In this document: piece by piece, positions 1 to 9,213 of the stretch
Numbering within the stretch: the first letter of the stretch is position 1
Layout: every line of letters starts with the position of its first letter
Origin: Promethearchaeota archaeon
Lineage (GTDB): Archaea; Asgardarchaeota; Thorarchaeia; Thorarchaeales; Thorarchaeaceae
Reading direction: 5' to 3'
DNA: 64,000 nt
NCBI GenBank assembly: GCA_014728035.1
Contig: WJMJ01000071.1
Span: forward strand, 62,001-126,000
The notes under the pieces: model-generated
What the model was told of the DNA's origin: nothing
Databases searched by the model: none
Seen by the model: only the letters and a program-made list of their open reading frames with translations
Translations under genes and position numbers: made by a program

Positions 1-1446
1 AGGAAAGGTGATGAATTTCACCTCTATATAGTTGATTTTCACCATCATATGGGGCGCGAAAAAAGTCATCAAAACACACCGTCTGGAGCATATGAATTCT
101 ATACCTTACTTTGGTTTGAAATGCAGAAAATTTCTAAAGATATGAGCGAGTCCGATAGTTTTCTTTTCGAGCCTTTAGGGGTGGTGCCTACTCCTATGGT
201 TTCAGACTTATTTGAAGCAAAAAAGAGTTGGAATCGATTGAATCATGGATGGCTTATTGATAGAAGCGTCGTTTTTCCATATACTGATGACTATTCAATG
301 AGTGGTTATCCCGACAAACCCTCCTTTCATACCTCAAATGAGAAAATCGCAGGATGGACAACCCGCCCGCCAAATTCAGCTCGTCTTATTGGTTTTTGTA
401 GGGTGGATCCACTCGATGGATCTAAGATTTCTAAGGAATCAGCTGTAAAAGAGTTAGATTATGCAATTGGAACTTTAGGTCTACGAGGACTAAAATTACA
501 TCCGTTGGCTCAATTATTTGTTGATGCGATAGAAGATGATTTGACTGCACGCGTAATGAAGCGAGCTGCGGAATGGTGTATTCCTGTAATTTTTGATACT
601 CGCAACATAAATACTGCAATAAAGATTCAGAACCTTGTTTCTCAGGTACGAGAAGATAATCCTTCGTTATCTAATGATTTGAAGGTCGTATTAGCTCATT
701 GTGGAATGAATCCAGGAGACTCTCGTCTTTATAGAATTCTTAGAGACCCCGCCATCTATGGTGAAACTTCCAGTCTACATGGGAAGGACATTCCCGTTCT
801 TTTCGAAATGGCACAAGAGCGTATACGTATCATGGGTGAGAGCTGGTCTAACAAAATCCTATTTGGTACTGATTACAGTTTCTTATCTGTACAAGCAATT
901 GACCTCATTCTTTTTTTACTCACTCACGAGTTTCCTGGCACTTTAGCTGATGCTCAAAAAATATTAGCAGGTAATGCTCTCACACTGATAAATAGACCAT
1001 TTTTCTCAAAATCCAAAACCATTACAAAATCTCAACAATATTCATTCTCTTATGATAGAGCTGAACCGATCAAGGAGTTTCTGATCAAGCTATTCCTGAA
1101 AAAAGATATTGATTTGGCTTCTTTAGACGTGATGATTCCTCCGTCTTCTACCTGGCCTGATTTGGAGCCATTGCAAAATGGTGGTTATAATGGAATTCAT
1201 TTCGACTCACTTATAGCTTCACTTAGAAAACGTGATGGGTCTAAAGAATTACATCTATGGCTAAGAGAAAATCTTGGATTAGTAAGACTATCCCTGTTAC
1301 AAAGTCATGGTGATAAATCTTTGAAAAAACTAGAATTAACGTCTGATTCTATACCTCAATCTCTTTATGAAGAATTGGAATCAACCAACGTTCAGACCGA
1401 TTCATTTGGTGAGATTCTAAGTCACGTTTCAGAGATATTTTCATAG
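1..1446 (+). CDS. Amidohydrolase family protein (5' end cut by window)
   Basis: The reading frame is open from base 1, so the true start lies upstream of the window. The visible N-terminus reads V-D-F-H-H-H-M-G (bases 31-54), the HxH metal-binding motif that opens amidohydrolase-2/TIM-barrel hydrolases; starting at the ATG at 49 would cut this motif off. Further family signs are GLKLHP (bases about 486-505), VLAHCG with a candidate metal-ligand His (about 690), and FGTDYSF with the catalytic Asp (about 866). The last ~150 residues lie beyond the usual barrel and are not recognised. It is likely a cytosolic metal-dependent hydrolase of unknown substrate. A VWA gene follows 75 bp downstream on the same strand. 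Confidence 0.75.
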   Translation, partial: RKGDEFHLYIVDFHHHMGREKSHQNTPSGAYEFYTLLWFEMQKISKDMSESDSFLFEPLGVVPTPMVSDLFEAKKSWNRLNHGWLIDRSVVFPYTDDYSMSGYPDKPSFHTSNEKIAGWTTRPPNSARLIGFCRVDPLDGSKISKESAVKELDYAIGTLGLRGLKLHPLAQLFVDAIEDDLTARVMKRAAEWCIPVIFDTRNINTAIKIQNLVSQVREDNPSLSNDLKVVLAHCGMNPGDSRLYRILRDPAIYGETSSLHGKDIPVLFEMAQERIRIMGESWSNKILFGTDYSFLSVQAIDLILFLLTHEFPGTLADAQKILAGNALTLINRPFFSKSKTITKSQQYSFSYDRAEPIKEFLIKLFLKKDIDLASLDVMIPPSSTWPDLEPLQNGGYNGIHFDSLIASLRKRDGSKELHLWLRENLGLVRLSLLQSHGDKSLKKLELTSDSIPQSLYEELESTNVQTDSFGEILSHVSEIFS

Positions 1447-1521
1447 TCCACCTCAGATTTTATAACACAAATTAGAGATAGCATATCATCAGATAAGGAG
1501 GCTACTACGATTACAAAATCA

Positions 1522-2799
1522 GTGAAATTGGAAATCATTGATGGTGGAGACCTTAGAGGTTACGCCAATTTGCATCCCGCTACAGCAAAAAGATTGAATT
1601 CAGATATTGGGTCGATTGTTATTTTTGAAGACCCCCATAGCAGTTTTTGGGGCGCAGCGGAGATTCGGAAAAGCAAGGATATTGATGAGAACCAGATAGT
1701 AGTAGACTCGCTAGTACTTGAGGCATCACTTCTTATGGAAGGTGATGAGGTAGAAGTAGTTCTTTATGATGAAGATATGATTGCTTTAGAGTATGTTGAA
1801 TTTGGATTAAAACCCCTCACAGAAGATGCGAATACTGATGATTTGGTTAGTAGAGCAGCTGAATCATTTGATACTCTTGAAAAATTAATTGGGGGTCGGT
1901 TGGTATATCCTGGTATGTCCTTTAATTGGCCAGAGTTGGATGTTAAAGTTGAAATCTTGACAACACGACCTTCTCTTTCAGGAAAAAGTTTTGCGAAGCT
2001 TGCTTTTGAGGCACTGAAGGAACGTACTGGATATCAGTTCAAAACTATCGGGATTGCAACTCCCTTTAATGCCATTTTATGCATTGATACAAGTGGGTCT
2101 ATGAAAACAACAGATGTTCCAGTACAAGATATTGCTCACGCACGAGAGGGACTCAAGGATCTTGCTGGAGACAATCCTGAAGTCCAAGCTTTCTTAGACC
2201 GATTTGAAGAAGGATCAAAAGTTAGTAGAGCTGAAGCTGCTGCTATGGCGGTCTTACTATATCTAGCTGAAAAAGTAGGACGCGGATATGGTGAAAAAGT
2301 TGCCGTAATCACTTTTGAGAAATCTGTGAGTGAAATGACATTTCTTGATTCTGAAACTGGTGAAGTACAGCCTTTTGTTGAATGTACTGGTCGTGAAAAA
2401 GCATTAGGTTTACAGATTATTAGCACCCATGTTGTTGATAAGGTCGAAGAAGGAGGTACTCTTACCGCAATGGGTTCATCGCTTCAAACAGCTGCTGATA
2501 TTTTGGATGCATTCGGAGAGAAAACCAAACCTACAATGCTTATCATGTTGACAGATGGAATGACAACTTTCGGACCTCCCCCTCTCAAAGTTTTGAAGGA
2601 GCAATTTCCAGATCGGTCTCGTCTAGTTATTTATTGCATTGGACTCGGTGAAAGAAGTGAGATTGATGAAGAATTGATGCTTGCAATGGCACAATATGGC
2701 AATGGCACCTATCGTCATGTGGATAATATGCGTGATTTGCTTGAGTGGTATGGACGACTAGCTACCGAATTTGCAGTTGTTGTTCGTGGTGAAGACTAA
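1522..2799 (+). CDS. VWA-domain protein with CDC48-N-like N-terminal barrel
   Basis: Residues ~1-90 (DLRGYANLHPATAKRL, later GDEVEVVLYD) resemble the double-psi barrel of CDC48 N-domains. After a ~100-residue linker comes a von Willebrand A domain with MIDAS motif D-T-S-G-S, a Thr in GGTLTAMG, and L-T-D-G. An insertion of ~60 residues follows the first MIDAS strand. No signal peptide or membrane helix is visible, so it is probably a cytosolic metal-dependent protein-binding adaptor. A strong AAGGAGG at 1495-1501 sits 8 nt before an in-frame ATT (1510) but 20 nt before the GTG (1522) used here, so translation may begin at ATT. The 3' end overlaps the convergent HEAT gene by 4 bp. Confidence 0.7.
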   Translation: MKLEIIDGGDLRGYANLHPATAKRLNSDIGSIVIFEDPHSSFWGAAEIRKSKDIDENQIVVDSLVLEASLLMEGDEVEVVLYDEDMIALEYVEFGLKPLTEDANTDDLVSRAAESFDTLEKLIGGRLVYPGMSFNWPELDVKVEILTTRPSLSGKSFAKLAFEALKERTGYQFKTIGIATPFNAILCIDTSGSMKTTDVPVQDIAHAREGLKDLAGDNPEVQAFLDRFEEGSKVSRAEAAAMAVLLYLAEKVGRGYGEKVAVITFEKSVSEMTFLDSETGEVQPFVECTGREKALGLQIISTHVVDKVEEGGTLTAMGSSLQTAADILDAFGEKTKPTMLIMLTDGMTTFGPPPLKVLKEQFPDRSRLVIYCIGLGERSEIDEELMLAMAQYGNGTYRHVDNMRDLLEWYGRLATEFAVVVRGED

Positions 2800-4406
2800 G
2801 AGTGTTCGAATGCTTGGGACAGTGATTTCAGAGTCGGTATATCCATTTCTCTAATTTGGTCTTCTGGGATACTAGCTAGCATATCTTCTGGGATTTGAGC
2901 TAGAATCTCCGCTTTCTCTCTCCCGTACTTTTCGATCAAAGAATCAATCTTCTTGTCTCCAGTCAGCTCCAAAATTTCAGGTTCTGATTTTTCTATTTCC
3001 ATTTCTCCCATTGAAGAAATCAGCATTTCTATCTCGTCTTCAGTCATCGCTTCTATTGCTTCTTTACCCATTGACTCTTTTACTTCGTCAGGTAACTTAC
3101 TCAATAGGTCGTCTTTTTTGGACTTGGATTTCTCTTTTTTCGTTTTGGAGGGTGTCAGTTTCTTTGCTTCTTCGATTATTTTTATTGCTGTGGCATTACC
3201 GATTCCATCAACCTCCTCTGCTAGCTTATCGGGATTCGCCTTAGCCACATCAAGAACTGACTCATATCCAGCTGCTTTAAGGCTTTCAACGGTCGATGGA
3301 CCTATTCCGCTGATATCCTCAAGTGTTAGTTTCTTCTTTTTCTTTCTTCTAACTCTTCTAACTACCTTCTTCTTTTTCTTCTTAGGGGATTTCTTTTCAG
3401 GAACTATCGCTTCTTCTACCTTTGCAGTGACATCTTCAGATTCAGCTGTCATATTAAGGAGTGCTTCAAGCTCTTCAATACTAATATTCTCTAGTACATC
3501 TGAAGGCATACTATCCTTAACCTCGTCAGGAAGTCTGGCTAGCATTTCCTCTCTTGCTGTTTCCGTTTTTACTCTTTGAACTCTTCTTACTTTCCTGACT
3601 TTACCTCTATCTGTCTTTGGTTTCTTCTTTTCTTTTTCAATTGACTTCTCTTTTGATGCGAATGATTCCATCAACGAGTTAACCAATTCTCGTGCGGTTT
3701 TGGGTGTGAGTCTACTGAGGTCTTCAGGTGGAAGAGTTGCTAGTATTTCATCAGGGAGCTCTGATAATATTTCTGAAATCTCATCAGCGGTTGTTTTTGG
3801 CTCTATTCTTTCGATTTTCGATTTTTCAAAAACGATTGGTTTTCCAGTTAACTCTTCCTCTAAAATTGAGTAGTCTATCTCAATATCAAAGTCCTTATTT
3901 TTCCATTTCAGAAGAGAATCTATTGCCTCCGGATCCATCTGAATTTCTCTTAGATACAGTCGGATATCCTCTTCGACCATCCCTGGGAAATCAGCTATGA
4001 TCTTGTCAATTTCTTCCTCTGGCAATCTAGCCCATAATGGACCATGAATCAATTTTGAGAGCCCATTTGCACAATGGGATCTAACCCAAGAATTGGAATC
4101 TTTTAACCCCTCTAGTAATATCGGAATTGTCTTTGGCTGGTGGTAATATGCCAAAGCTTGTGCAGCTGCTATTCTTACATCATCTTCATCATCATTCATT
4201 GCTTTTGCAATATCATCTACTATATTGGGATTCGAGTATTCTATTGATGCAAGTAGAGCTCTTTCCCTCACAACGTCTGAAGAATCAGACATTGCTTGAA
4301 CCAAGTCCTTTCTCACTTCTGAATTTTCCCTTGCCAGTTTTCCAACTTGTTCGGTTTCAAATTCTAACAATAGACGTCTCGTTTTTGACAAAGGAATTCT
4401 CTCCAA
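2796..4406 (-). CDS. HEAT-repeat / helix-hairpin-helix protein with LPDE repeats
   Basis: Residues ~1-140 hold HEAT/PBS-lyase type repeats (DDEDDVRIAAAQALA, DSNSWVRSHCANGLSK). The remainder contains four copies of a ~35-residue unit beginning L-x-x-L-P-D/E-E and ending in an acidic E-E-L-E-x-L-L helix, separated by Lys-rich linkers. Between copies two and three lies a helix-hairpin-helix tandem (DISGIGPSTVESLKAAGY, then EEVDGIGNATAIKI), as in DNA-binding HhH_5 modules. The predicted start is TTG with no clear ribosome site. It looks like a scaffold with protein- and nucleic-acid-binding parts; no enzymatic motif is seen. The coding strand is rich in AAG/AAA, making the complementary strand T-rich. 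Confidence 0.6.
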   Translation of the reverse strand: MERIPLSKTRRLLLEFETEQVGKLARENSEVRKDLVQAMSDSSDVVRERALLASIEYSNPNIVDDIAKAMNDDEDDVRIAAAQALAYYHQPKTIPILLEGLKDSNSWVRSHCANGLSKLIHGPLWARLPEEEIDKIIADFPGMVEEDIRLYLREIQMDPEAIDSLLKWKNKDFDIEIDYSILEEELTGKPIVFEKSKIERIEPKTTADEISEILSELPDEILATLPPEDLSRLTPKTARELVNSLMESFASKEKSIEKEKKKPKTDRGKVRKVRRVQRVKTETAREEMLARLPDEVKDSMPSDVLENISIEELEALLNMTAESEDVTAKVEEAIVPEKKSPKKKKKKVVRRVRRKKKKKLTLEDISGIGPSTVESLKAAGYESVLDVAKANPDKLAEEVDGIGNATAIKIIEEAKKLTPSKTKKEKSKSKKDDLLSKLPDEVKESMGKEAIEAMTEDEIEMLISSMGEMEIEKSEPEILELTGDKKIDSLIEKYGREKAEILAQIPEDMLASIPEDQIREMDIPTLKSLSQAFEHS

Positions 4407-4626
4407 TTTTATATGTTATTTTCCTATTATTAGAGGATATATTGACTTCACTAGATTATAGTACTTAAATCAGTTGTCACCAAACCTTGAAGTATAATCT
4501 CTATTGTATTAATATTCAGAATACCATAAGAACATTTACGGGATAATCCCTCAGAAAAGAAAGATGATTTTTACAAAACCATATAGATTATAGGTTGTTT
4601 CCTGGTAAACGCTATTCGTGTAAATA

Positions 4627-5445
4627 ATGAAAAGTAAAGAAACACTTAAACCCAATATCTATCGAGTAATCCTGTTTTCTCTGCTCATGTTTATTATTGT
4701 GTTATTACCTGTATCTGCTAGTTTCATTTTCACCGGTGAATCCTACAATCTAATTGTCACATTACTATTCTTCGGAAGTTTCATTTTAATGTATATTCTC
4801 CCACTATATTTTGTACGGTGGGAGGGTGGAAATTCTATAGAAGAGCTTGGTGTAGGTATGGATGATAATACCGTACGAGACCTGTTTATTGGTGGACTTA
4901 CTGGCATTATTGCATCTGGTTTTGTGGTAATCTTCGCATATCTTGGTGGCACTCTCAGACCCGTAAGTCAAATAACTACAGATCTCATCATTTCTCAAAT
5001 CATCATTACTACACCAGTTGCGTTTTTCGAAGAATTATGTTACAGAGGTTATATGATGACTCGAATGGCTCGATTAGGTGGTCCTATTTTTGGCATATTA
5101 CTTAGTTCAATTCTTTTCTCCTTGTTTCATTTCAGTTGGTGGATTCCACTTGGTACTGTCCCACCTCATATGATCCTATTGTTTACAACAAATCTTCTAC
5201 TTGGTGGAATTGTCCTAGGTTTATCGTACTATTTGTCCGGTGAGAAATTGTGGGCAGCTATTGGGTTCCATTTCATGTGGAATATGATTGCTTACATTAT
5301 GTTTCCCATATATCCTCGTGAGTTTGCATATCTTCCTGAAATCTTCCAAATAGAGTGGGGGATTATTTCAATACTGGGATTTCTACTTGGAGCTGTTATC
5401 ATATGGTTCGTATACTCATCACTAATCCAAAAAGAATCTGAGTAA
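4627..5445 (+). CDS. CPBP-family intramembrane glutamic endopeptidase
   Basis: An integral membrane protein of about eight helices. It carries the CPBP/CAAX-protease signature: motif 1 F-F-E-E-L-C-Y-R-G-Y (paired Glu plus Arg), motif 2 S-L-F-H-F with the catalytic-site His, and motif 3 G-F-H-F-M-W-N. Its 272-residue length is typical. The family includes prenyl-protein proteases and bacteriocin-immunity proteins; the substrate here is unknown. It is transcribed alone, divergent from the HEAT/HhH gene across ~220 bp, and is followed by a hairpin and T tract at 5464-5508. Confidence 0.85.
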   Translation: MKSKETLKPNIYRVILFSLLMFIIVLLPVSASFIFTGESYNLIVTLLFFGSFILMYILPLYFVRWEGGNSIEELGVGMDDNTVRDLFIGGLTGIIASGFVVIFAYLGGTLRPVSQITTDLIISQIIITTPVAFFEELCYRGYMMTRMARLGGPIFGILLSSILFSLFHFSWWIPLGTVPPHMILLFTTNLLLGGIVLGLSYYLSGEKLWAAIGFHFMWNMIAYIMFPIYPREFAYLPEIFQIEWGIISILGFLLGAVIIWFVYSSLIQKESE

Positions 5446-5463
5446 AACGGATAAAAAGAGAAC

Positions 5464-5508
5464 AATGGGTCCGCAAAATGCGTCCCATTTCCTTATTTTT
5501 TTATTTTC
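5464..5508 (+). terminator. Hairpin plus T tract after CPBP gene
   Basis: Arms AATGGG (5464-5469) and CCCATT (5484-5489) enclose a short CGC/GCG inner stem and are followed by a T-rich run (5488-5507). It begins 18 nt after the CPBP stop and ends at the stop of the convergent nfeD-like gene. Confidence 0.55.
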
Positions 5509-6203
5509 TATGATGAAGAGTCATATCTACCATCATCTTTGATTACTAGCATTGTTAAGCCATTTAGACCAATAATAGTAACTTTCTCTCCAGCTTGGAT
5601 TGGAGGTCCAGTTGTTTTTGCCCACCAAATTTCAGAACCAATCTTAATCTTTCCACGAGGATTAATGTCGGTGAGAGCCTCAATATTCTGTGTTGTTCCA
5701 TATTGATGTTGAGGCCAATCATCATAATTTCTTAGAAAGATGAAGTAAAGAATCATCAGACATCCAATTGTTCCAACCATTATATAGACGGTCAGTCTAT
5801 TGGTGGGATCGATAATCGTTGCTGCGATAATTGCAACTGCATATAGTGGAAAGAGTTTCATAGAAACTTTCGCATCAATAAAAGCTCCCTCTACAAAGCT
5901 GCCACCACCTGTAAATATGGTGAACATTATATACAAAACAGCGGCGACGACTACTAACATCCACCATTCAAATTCAAAAGATGGTGTAAGCATCGTTTGA
6001 AATGCAAACAGGATGATTATTAGGGGCACTGTTATCTGTGCCATTGCTTTTCCAGTTGCTGGTTCTACAGTTAGGACTAGTAATGTTAGGATAACTCCTA
6101 GCAGTATAAGCCCTATGAATGGGTCAAAGATGATGTAACCAACAATCATACTTAATGCTGAAAGAAGCACAAGTACAACAAATACCTTGATCCATGCGTC
6201 CAT
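5508..6203 (-). CDS. NfeD-like membrane protein
   Basis: Five or six hydrophobic segments occupy residues ~5-155. A C-terminal soluble beta-rich OB-fold-like module follows (KIKIGSEIWWAKT, then AGEKVTIIGLNGLTMLVI), typical of NfeD proteins. NfeD proteins are usually encoded with a stomatin/slipin partner and act in membrane microdomain organisation. Here the slipin gene lies 13 bp upstream on the same strand, so the two form one operon. Start ATG has GGTGA 6 nt upstream. The truncated form without the ClpP-like protease domain is the one present, so no proteolytic activity is expected. Confidence 0.85.
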   Translation of the reverse strand: MDAWIKVFVVLVLLSALSMIVGYIIFDPFIGLILLGVILTLLVLTVEPATGKAMAQITVPLIIILFAFQTMLTPSFEFEWWMLVVVAAVLYIMFTIFTGGGSFVEGAFIDAKVSMKLFPLYAVAIIAATIIDPTNRLTVYIMVGTIGCLMILYFIFLRNYDDWPQHQYGTTQNIEALTDINPRGKIKIGSEIWWAKTTGPPIQAGEKVTIIGLNGLTMLVIKDDGRYDSSS

Positions 6204-6216
6204 TTTTTCACCTACT

Positions 6217-7041
6217 TTATTGAACGCTTCCCTTATCTTTTGGAACTTTTAGACCGCCTGTGCCTGCAGCTAAAGCTACGGATGCCGCTGCTGAAGCACC
6301 AACTTCAGGTATGTTGGTTGGTAACATGATTATGAGATTTGCATTCTTGCTAATTTCCTGCATGATGTTCCATGTTCTGAGCACAAAACCAACTTGTGAC
6401 TCCTCATAGATTTTTGCAGCCTTCAGCATCGTTTCTGATGCTTCGAGTTCAGCTGTAGCTAGAGTGATTCTAGCTCGGCGTTCTCGTTCTGCTTGTGCTT
6501 CTCGACTCATTGCATCTTGTAATTGAGTTGGGATAACAACATCACGAATCTCTACTGCTGTGACTTTGACGCCCCAGTGTTCAGTCTTTTCATCAATAAG
6601 TTCCTGCAAATGTTGGGCGATTTTATCTCTCTCTGATAGCACTTCATCCAGAGTAACTTTTCCTGTTGTTTCACGAAGTGTTGTCTGGGCTGCTAGTTCT
6701 ACTGCAATTGTATACCTTTCCACACTTAATATCGCTTTTTCAACATTGATTACTCTGAAATACATGACCGCATCTACGACAACAGGAACGTTATCCTTTG
6801 TCAGAGAACGTTCAGTTTTGAATGCATAAGTCTGTAATCTCAATGATACTTTCATTGCAACCTTGTCAAGCATTGGAGTAATCCAGATTATTCCAGGACC
6901 TCGTATGTGCTTAAACTTACCAAGCCGTAGCACAGCTACTCTTTCCCATTCTTTCAGAACTCTGATTCCACTCGCGATAAAGACCAAAATAAGAAACGCG
7001 ACAATAACGATTGCGAAGATTATTAATTCATTAAACTGCAA
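6217..7041 (-). CDS. Slipin / stomatin-like SPFH-domain protein
   Basis: One N-terminal membrane anchor (~res 5-27) precedes a band-7/SPFH domain: EWERVAVLRLGKF, GPGIIWITP, DAVMYFRV, LRETTGKVTLDEVLSERD, VTAVEIRDVVIP. An Ala/Glu-rich helix (REAQAERERRARI) and a Gly/Ala-rich tail follow. All of this is diagnostic of archaeal slipins. AGGAG at 7051-7055 stands 9 nt before the TTG at 7041, so I start there; an upstream in-frame TTG at 7077 would place the ribosome site inside the coding region. It probably forms membrane oligomers with the downstream NfeD-like protein. Confidence 0.9.
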   Translation of the reverse strand: MQFNELIIFAIVIVAFLILVFIASGIRVLKEWERVAVLRLGKFKHIRGPGIIWITPMLDKVAMKVSLRLQTYAFKTERSLTKDNVPVVVDAVMYFRVINVEKAILSVERYTIAVELAAQTTLRETTGKVTLDEVLSERDKIAQHLQELIDEKTEHWGVKVTAVEIRDVVIPTQLQDAMSREAQAERERRARITLATAELEASETMLKAAKIYEESQVGFVLRTWNIMQEISKNANLIIMLPTNIPEVGASAAASVALAAGTGGLKVPKDKGSVQ

Positions 7042-7171
7042 ATTTGTTTTCTCCTGTCCACACCGACGTGTAAACAAGAACAGTGTTTAACCGTTCTATG
7101 AGCTTTTATTGCACGAAACCATATGAAGTTTGGTACTGAATCAATGTAATTTTTTTCTTTCAAGAAGGCTT

Positions 7172-7969
7172 TTACAAGTTAGATTCCTCTTGTCCTAATT
7201 CGGAGATTCTATCAACATATGGAATTGTAGGAAGGATGAGGTTTTCATTCTTAATAGCTTTTGAGACCAAGATACAGATTGGTGCTACGATAAATGTAGC
7301 AATTATCCGCTCAATGGGATAAAGAAAAGCTACAGACACATAGAATGGTGCGATAACTTCTGCTGGTACTAACTGGATATAGATGAAGTAGTAAACTCCA
7401 ATAACGGAACCAATCAATTGATCTGTCATCACAGCTATGAATGCCATAATTAGGAAAGGAAGAATTCTGAAGGTGAAATTGCTTTCTGTTGTTGGTGTCA
7501 CTCCTTCATACAATAATCTCCCAACTTGTGGAATAATGAAGATCATGCTAATGATTAAAGCTATGATATGTAACCAGAGAAATATTCCAGCTTGAAGGAA
7601 AATAGGCCCAATAACAAAAAGAACTGTTCCAGATAGATAGATTAAGAATGATATTTGTGGTCTTCCCATTCTGATTGCCCCTGCAACAAGTGCAGCAGAT
7701 GCAGGTGCAAGAGGTGTAAATGGTCCAAGTATGGTGCCTATTGCAGGATTTGCAAACATTCCAAGAGTAGTACCAATAATTACTGCTAGGGTTCCATATA
7801 ATGGTCCTAGTAAGAAACCAATTATTGGTGCAGAAATCAAACCAAATGAAATTACACCTTCAATACCAACTGAGATACTAAATGGAATTATAGTTATGAT
7901 AAAATGAATTGCTGCAAATACTCCTGTTAATGCCCAAGGATAAGCACTTGATTTTTGAATCTGCGACAT
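7172..7969 (-). CDS. Membrane protein resembling ECF-transporter S component
   Basis: About seven hydrophobic helices in 265 residues. The N-terminal half contains G-F-L-L-G-P-L-Y-G-T-L-A-V-I-I-G-T, like the substrate-binding (S) subunits of energy-coupling-factor vitamin importers. No ECF ATPase or T subunit is nearby, so it would have to share a module encoded elsewhere; the substrate cannot be named. The start chosen is ATG at 7969, 8 nt after GGTGA; GTG and TTG lie just upstream (7981, 7984). It could be another small-molecule transporter. Confidence 0.5.
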   Translation of the reverse strand: MSQIQKSSAYPWALTGVFAAIHFIITIIPFSISVGIEGVISFGLISAPIIGFLLGPLYGTLAVIIGTTLGMFANPAIGTILGPFTPLAPASAALVAGAIRMGRPQISFLIYLSGTVLFVIGPIFLQAGIFLWLHIIALIISMIFIIPQVGRLLYEGVTPTTESNFTFRILPFLIMAFIAVMTDQLIGSVIGVYYFIYIQLVPAEVIAPFYVSVAFLYPIERIIATFIVAPICILVSKAIKNENLILPTIPYVDRISELGQEESNL

Positions 7970-8052
7970 ATATTTCTTCACCAAAAATACAATGGAATCT
8001 TTGTGTTTGAAAATTAATCATCTATATGAATGTACTCAATAATAATGAGATA

Positions 8053-8070
8053 TCGGAGAATTTTCTCCGA
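8053..8070. repeat. Perfect 8-bp inverted repeat
   Basis: TCGGAGAA and TTCTCCGA are separated by TT. The element lies 8 bp beyond the DUF92 stop and upstream of the ECF-S-like gene (both minus strand), so it may be a terminator hairpin for the first gene or an operator for the second. The sequence beyond it on the minus strand is AT-rich but not a clean T tract. Confidence 0.5.
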
Positions 8071-8077
8071 CATATCT

Positions 8078-8995
8078 TTAGTTACTAGATGAAGCTAGAA
8101 TCCAGAAGAATAACCCGCCTAGAATCCATACAAAAAGGCCAGCTCCAAGCACAATGCCAAAAGCTGCTCCAGCTCCGGATGAACCAAAGTTCACATGCAT
8201 ATTTGTGAATCTCTTGAAACCTCCGATATATTTGGTTTCGTAACTACAATGGAAGTGTTTGTCTGTAACTGCTCCACATATCTCACATACAAACTTGTTT
8301 TGAAAAGCAGCACCTAGTAGACTATCCATATTGCACCCAATGAATGCTGTTAGTATTGATAATGGAATAACAAGAAGAAGTTGTGCATTATTTGTTATAG
8401 GTGTAAGTTCAGGTGCGAGTACACCAAAAATAACAACGATAACTCCAATGAATAGTCCAGCAGCAGCTGCAATTCCCTCCCCCAGTAGAGAAACTGCACC
8501 AATAGTTCCACGTGGTACTTTTCTTCTAAGGTTTGTTATGAGCCTTGGCTTTCCTTTACTGAATATTCCCACTTCACTGGCTAGGGTGTCTGCAGATGTT
8601 GTTGCTACAGCACCGATAAACCCACCAAACATGTAGAATGCCATATTTGGATCAGAGCTGAATAATGGTGAGAGGTACATTGCAATGGAAAACATCATAG
8701 GAATAAGACCACTACCAAAAACGTTCTTCCATGATCTTTTTCCTTTCTGCTCTTGGGCAAATCCTTGTTTAGCTTTTGCTTTGTATTTGAATTTTGTAGC
8801 AATGCCAGACGTTATGAAAAAGAAGAGTAATAGGCTGAACGCCACGGGACCCCCAGTATACCATACTGTGAATCCAACGATGAAAGCACTGATTAATCCT
8901 GATACGTCTACGAAACGAAGACGATACGTTAAAGCTCCAATTATGGCCATCAATATCAGGCCTGAAACAACTGGGTGGGCCAATAGCTGTTGCAT
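8078..8995 (-). CDS. DUF92 / TMEM19 family membrane protein
   Basis: About seven membrane helices with the conserved DUF92 blocks: V-D-x-S-G-L-I-S-A near the N-terminus, R-S-W-K-N-V-F-G-S-G, T-T-S-A-D-T-L-A-S-E-V-G, and V-P-R-G-T-I-G-A-V-S-L-L-G-E. A loop holding C-E-I-C-G (res ~240) may bind metal. The plant member VTE6 is a phytyl-phosphate kinase, so a CTP-dependent prenyl-phosphate kinase role is possible in an archaeon with isoprenoid lipids, but that is extrapolation. The start ATG is preceded by GTGA. Confidence 0.85.
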   Translation of the reverse strand: MQQLLAHPVVSGLILMAIIGALTYRLRFVDVSGLISAFIVGFTVWYTGGPVAFSLLLFFFITSGIATKFKYKAKAKQGFAQEQKGKRSWKNVFGSGLIPMMFSIAMYLSPLFSSDPNMAFYMFGGFIGAVATTSADTLASEVGIFSKGKPRLITNLRRKVPRGTIGAVSLLGEGIAAAAGLFIGVIVVIFGVLAPELTPITNNAQLLLVIPLSILTAFIGCNMDSLLGAAFQNKFVCEICGAVTDKHFHCSYETKYIGGFKRFTNMHVNFGSSGAGAAFGIVLGAGLFVWILGGLFFWILASSSN

Positions 8996-9076
8996 TTCTC
9001 TTCACATCCGAGATTCTTGTTATCCTTGTTGTCCTTTAGGTGTTCGACGTCCTATCTAGCGAACCTCTATTATATG

Positions 9077-9093
9077 AGCATATATTATATGCT
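9077..9093. promoter_or_regulatory. 17-nt palindrome in DUF92 promoter region
   Basis: AGCATATA-T-TATATGCT is perfectly symmetric. It contains TATA-like sequence and lies about 80-100 bp upstream of the DUF92 start, in a 218-bp intergenic interval. It could be a TATA element overlapped by an operator. Confidence 0.4.
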
Positions 9094-9213
9094 ATTGTTT
9101 TTCTCCCTTATTAGTAAAACATCCCGTTTCGTACCATTTATACCTTTGGTAATCTCCTCAACAACTGTCGAAGTATAAATCGACTAATGACTGAATTAAT
9201 GTGTAATAACTGC

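Noticed and set aside
2953..3579. Long Ser-rich frame on the plus strand
   Set aside because: It is the complement of the Lys/Glu-rich linkers of the HEAT/HhH gene; composition is an artefact of the opposite strand.
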